Positions 5,978-7,915 of a stretch of DNA of 7,915 nucleotides are shown one piece after another (positions within the stretch are counted from its first letter, which is position 1; the number at the start of each line of letters is the position of its first letter). The notes beneath the pieces were generated by a model. It saw only the letters and a program-made list of their open reading frames with translations. It did no database searches and was not told where the DNA came from. Position numbers and translations under genes: made by a program. The DNA lies in the NCBI GenBank assembly GCA_003506795.1, contig DNYO01000167.1:1-7915 (forward strand). The letters run 5' to 3'. This DNA comes from Deltaproteobacteria bacterium (GTDB lineage Bacteria; Desulfobacterota; Syntrophorhabdia; Syntrophorhabdales; Syntrophorhabdaceae).

Positions 5978-6546
5978 TCGGCACCTCCCTCTTCCACCTC
6001 TTCCCCGGTTCCTTCTTCGTCTACCGTCACTTCCTCCACCGAAGGTTCAGAGGGAGGGTTGACGGTCAACGTCGCGGGAGGCGGGGTTTCATCCTTGGGC
6101 CTTAAACTGGCGAAAAGATCGACCATCTGGGGTTTCTTCGGTTCTTCCTTTGCCGGCTCCTTCTTCGGTTCGTCTTTCTTTCCGGCGGGGGTTGTCGCCT
6201 TTTCAGTCTTCTTGATGGCCTCGGAGATCTGTTTCTTCTTGGCGTCGACCCTTCTGACTGCCGGAAGCGCCTTGAGTTCGGCAAGCTTGGTCTGGCCCCG
6301 GCCTATCTCTGTGGCCATGGATTCAAAACTCAGGTTGAGTTCTTCGACCGTGCCGCTGATAATGATAGGTGCAAAGTCGTTGTCATTTTCCTTGCCCTTG
6401 AACTGCTGGGCGAAGACGACGTTCATCTCCTTGATCTGTTCCTTTTCTGTCTCGTCTTCTGCTTTTCCGACCTTCTTGGTAAAGGTGAGGATCAGCCTCC
6501 CGTCCTTGGGGATGAGCTGGCTAATGGTTGAAAAATCGATCAACAT
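5974..6546 (-). CDS. PRTRC system protein E (190 aa)
   Basis: First gene of the operon. The N-terminal part, residues 1-95, looks like a small beta-rich domain (RLILTFTKK, APIIISGTVEEL, FESMATEIGRGQ), matching the PRTRC E layout in which short strands are followed by a GTxEELxxxF segment. Residues 100-140 form a Lys/Glu/Pro-rich linker (KKTEKATTPAGKKDEPKKE) of low complexity. MVDLFASLRP at 141-150 is a short hydrophobic motif that may be a docking peptide, and the end (168-190) is strongly acidic. ATG 6546 has AAAGGAG as ribosome-binding site at normal distance. It overlaps the C gene by 4 bp. No catalytic residues are evident. The function is unknown in the family. Confidence 0.82.
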   Translation of the reverse strand: MLIDFSTISQLIPKDGRLILTFTKKVGKAEDETEKEQIKEMNVVFAQQFKGKENDNDFAPIIISGTVEELNLSFESMATEIGRGQTKLAELKALPAVRRVDAKKKQISEAIKKTEKATTPAGKKDEPKKEPAKEEPKKPQMVDLFASLRPKDETPPPATLTVNPPSEPSVEEVTVDEEGTGEEVEEGGAE

Positions 6547-6597
6547 AGGTGCTTTCTCCTTTGAGGTGATAGTTTAGATATTGATTGTTTGTGATGG

Positions 6598-6627
6598 TTT
6601 TGCCCGTTAGGGGCAAAAGAGGCTTTT
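6598..6627 (-). promoter_or_regulatory. Overlapping dyads upstream of the PRTRC operon
   Basis: An 8-bp perfect inverted repeat with a five-base loop (TTTTGCCC at 6598-6605, GGGCAAAA at 6611-6618) lies about 50 bases upstream of the first operon start codon. A second smaller dyad, AAAAG at 6615-6619 with CTTTT at 6623-6627, shares the AAAA arm, so the two RNA hairpins would exclude each other. The larger one could be an operator for a repressor or a leader hairpin. No convincing -35/-10 pair for the operon was found near it. Confidence 0.35.
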
Positions 6628-6741
6628 CGGGTGCCTAATGAAGATACTTGCTTAAGGGATATTACCTTGGGTGGTCACTCTTGCCTTGTTGGGAGCAGTA
6701 TTGAACAAGATGCTCGAACTCGCTGTCCCGTGTACGCACCT

Positions 6742-6768
6742 CTGACAAAGAGATTAACCTTGTATAAT
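6742..6768 (+). promoter_or_regulatory. Candidate + strand promoter facing the ankyrin gene
   Basis: CTGACA at 6742-6747 and a perfect TATAAT at 6763-6768 are separated by 15 bases, shorter than the preferred 17. It would start a transcript near 6775, antisense to the ankyrin-repeat gene, which begins at its stop codon at 6786. No + strand gene of good quality follows. It may be spurious. Confidence 0.25.
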
Positions 6769-6785
6769 AGCGAACGTGACCGCTT

Positions 6786-7151
6786 CTAGTTATATTTGCT
6801 TTTCCGGGCGGCATCAGGAAAGCATTCGAGGAGAATGCTGGTTACTTCGTCCCGGTCATAGGCACATTCAAGACGTACGGCATGGTCAAAAGGCGTCTCC
6901 CCGCTGTTATCTCTTGCATTCGGGTCCGCACCCCTTTCAAGTAATAACCGAACAACATTGACATGCCCGTGCGCACAGGCGGTGTGAAGAGGAGTCCTGC
7001 CGGCTTCATTTTTCCCATTGATGTTTGCACCTTCTTCAAGCCCTTCGTCAATGGCCCTGGTTGCCGCTTCCACATCACCGTCTCTACCGGCATCGAACAG
7101 CCGATAGGCGAGATTTTTTTGTGCTCGTTTTAATAGTTCTGTCTTGGTCAT
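6786..7151 (-). CDS. Ankyrin-repeat protein (121 aa)
   Basis: Three ankyrin repeats are visible. The first, around residues 14-48, is divergent (RDGDVEAATRAIDEG, then GANINGKN). The second, 49-81, is a near-consensus copy (GRTPLHTACAHGHVNVVRLL, then ERGADPNARD). The third, 82-112, is partial (SGETPFDHAVRLE). There is no signal peptide, so it is probably cytoplasmic. Ankyrin repeats bind other proteins; the partner is unknown. Bases AAGGAG at 7165-7170 are 13 bases from the ATG at 7151, longer than usual, and there is no alternative in-frame start nearby, so translation may be weak. It follows the 80-residue gene by 57 bases on the same strand and is 239 bases upstream of the PRTRC operon. Whether it belongs to that system is open. 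Confidence 0.9.
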   Translation of the reverse strand: MTKTELLKRAQKNLAYRLFDAGRDGDVEAATRAIDEGLEEGANINGKNEAGRTPLHTACAHGHVNVVRLLLERGADPNARDNSGETPFDHAVRLECAYDRDEVTSILLECFPDAARKSKYN

Positions 7152-7208
7152 TGTGATGTAATCTCTCCTTAATTATCGTGATACAACACCACATTTTTTC
7201 GTCTTCCG

Positions 7209-7451
7209 TCATCCCTGCCTCCCTGTGCCTCTAATTCCCAGCAGATCTTTAATTCCCTGCTGGATCCGGTTGCGTTCGGCCAGGGTTGCCTCACGAACTA
7301 TCCGGTTAAACTCATTTTCAAGGATTTCGCCCAGGCGATTTCTGCCATTCTCCGCCACGTTTTTTAAAGAAAACTGCACGAGAAACTCTTCTTCCAATAC
7401 GATCTTTAACGTCGGGCCTCTATTTTCGTCGATTATTATCTCAAACGGCAT
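7209..7451 (-). CDS. Small protein of unknown function (80 aa)
   Basis: I do not recognise this protein. The ATG at 7451 follows a perfect AAAGGAGG site (7458-7465) at good spacing; that is why I prefer this start to a longer frame reaching 7652 that overlaps the FemAB-like gene. Residues 1-30 look like two or three beta strands (MPFEIIIDEN, LKIVLEEEFLVQFSL). Residues 33-72 are probably helical with a regular charge pattern (LGEILENEFNRIVREATLAE and RIQQGIKDLLG), possibly a coiled coil. The end is a basic, Gly-rich tail (GIRGTGRQG). It has no cysteines, signal peptide or membrane segment. It starts 25 bases after the FemAB-like stop codon and is likely cotranscribed with it. A small binding or dimerising protein is one possibility. 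Confidence 0.75.
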   Translation of the reverse strand: MPFEIIIDENRGPTLKIVLEEEFLVQFSLKNVAENGRNRLGEILENEFNRIVREATLAERNRIQQGIKDLLGIRGTGRQG

Positions 7452-7476
7452 AATTGACCTCCTTTGTGATGTTCTC

Positions 7477-7915
7477 TTAAACCGTCCCCAGCATCTCCGC
7501 ATTGCGGAACACCATATATTCTTCGTTGATAAGCGGATAGTCCCATGTTCCGCCTCTGTGGATGATCTTTCCGCCAAACCCTGTTTTAAAGCGGTACATG
7601 CCGAAGAACGGGTGTTCGAGGTTTGATGATGGCGCAACCGCCCCCATGTCATAGGTCAGGCAGCCTTTCGCCCGGGCAAGGCGGATACCCTCCCATTGTA
7701 CCGCATAGGGTGCCATCATATTCCGGTTCTGATTTGACGACGCGCCGAACAGGTACGTCGCCGTCCTCCCCGAGATCGTGATGATCGCACCTGCAAGGGC
7801 GTCCTTGTTGTGTTTTGCCAGCAGAAAATGGACCTCCGATGAATCCGGGGTCGAAGCAAGGGCCGAGTACAACGCAGAGAAGTAGTAATAACTGCAGGCG
7901 TTGAACTTATTGCGT
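7477..7915 (-). CDS. FemAB-family aminoacyltransferase, 3' part (partial, start outside window)
   Basis: The frame is open to the window edge (first residues RNKFNACSYYYFSALYSAL), so the N terminus is missing. The visible ~145 residues match the second acetyltransferase-like domain of FemA/FemB/FemX proteins: an LAKHNKDALAGAIITIS strand pair, AGASS-like ATYLFGASSNQNR, then APYAVQWEGIRLARAKGCLTYDMG, and PFFGMYRFKTGFGGKIIHRGGTWDYPL. These enzymes transfer amino acids from aminoacyl-tRNA, classically to peptidoglycan precursors at the inner face of the membrane. In Gram-negative bacteria, related proteins exist with less certain acceptors, so the substrate here is unknown. TAA is at 7477-7479. 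The gene is followed at 25 bases by the 80-residue gene. Confidence 0.88.
   Translation of the reverse strand, partial: RNKFNACSYYYFSALYSALASTPDSSEVHFLLAKHNKDALAGAIITISGRTATYLFGASSNQNRNMMAPYAVQWEGIRLARAKGCLTYDMGAVAPSSNLEHPFFGMYRFKTGFGGKIIHRGGTWDYPLINEEYMVFRNAEMLGTV

Noticed and set aside
6059..6577. 172-codon + strand frame opposite PRTRC E, Ser/Phe-rich
   Set aside because: It mirrors the Lys/Glu-rich coding of protein E on the other strand, which produces long Phe/Ser/Leu frames.
6700..6740. tRNA-like T-loop (GAGTTCGAGC on the - strand)
   Set aside because: The flanking bases do not pair into a T stem, and no acceptor or anticodon stems can be drawn.
7209..7652. Longer 147-codon version of the 80-residue protein
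   Set aside because: The upstream part overlaps the FemAB-like gene in another frame and reads as noise, while a strong ribosome-binding site precedes the internal ATG at 7451.

Overview
The window looks like a chromosomal or plasmid accessory region of a Gram-negative bacterium, moderately GC-rich, with strong Shine-Dalgarno sites (AAGGAG types). A sigma-32-like fragment, an aspartate-containing ferredoxin and a FemAB-type transferase would fit a deltaproteobacterial (Desulfobacterota) relative. That placement is a guess from protein style only.

Left part (1-1900, + strand): the 3' end of an RpoH-like sigma factor gene that seems to lack an internal block covering region 4.1 and the start of region 4.2. 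It is followed by a sparse region with one 66-residue protein of unknown function (818-1018) and one 93-residue ferredoxin (1559-1840) that has a good terminator. The gaps at 216-817, 1019-1558 and 1841-2430 hold little that looks coding. There is a possible decayed ORF at 1032-1206.

Right part (2402-7915, all - strand): reading in the direction of transcription, the end of a FemAB-family aminoacyltransferase, an 80-residue unknown protein, a 121-residue ankyrin-repeat protein, a 239-bp gap with dyad sequences, then a six-gene operon ending at a hairpin terminator. The order is PRTRC E, C, F, B, A and ThiF. All five junctions touch or overlap (4, 1, 17, 19 and 4 bp), so this is one translationally coupled unit.

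The operon is the main interest. PRTRC (ParB-Related, ThiF-Related Cassette) is a conserved bacterial cassette without an established function. Four of its products look like parts of a ubiquitin-like conjugation pathway: ThiF is an E1-type adenylating enzyme, B an E2-like protein, A a JAMM/JAB metallopeptidase, and C a small ubiquitin-like candidate. Here protein C carries an unusual C-terminal tail of about 47 residues beyond its Gly-containing end (GTKGQG), which suggests a precursor that the JAMM protein could trim. No ParB-like or actin-like (PRTRC D) gene is visible next to the operon in this window.
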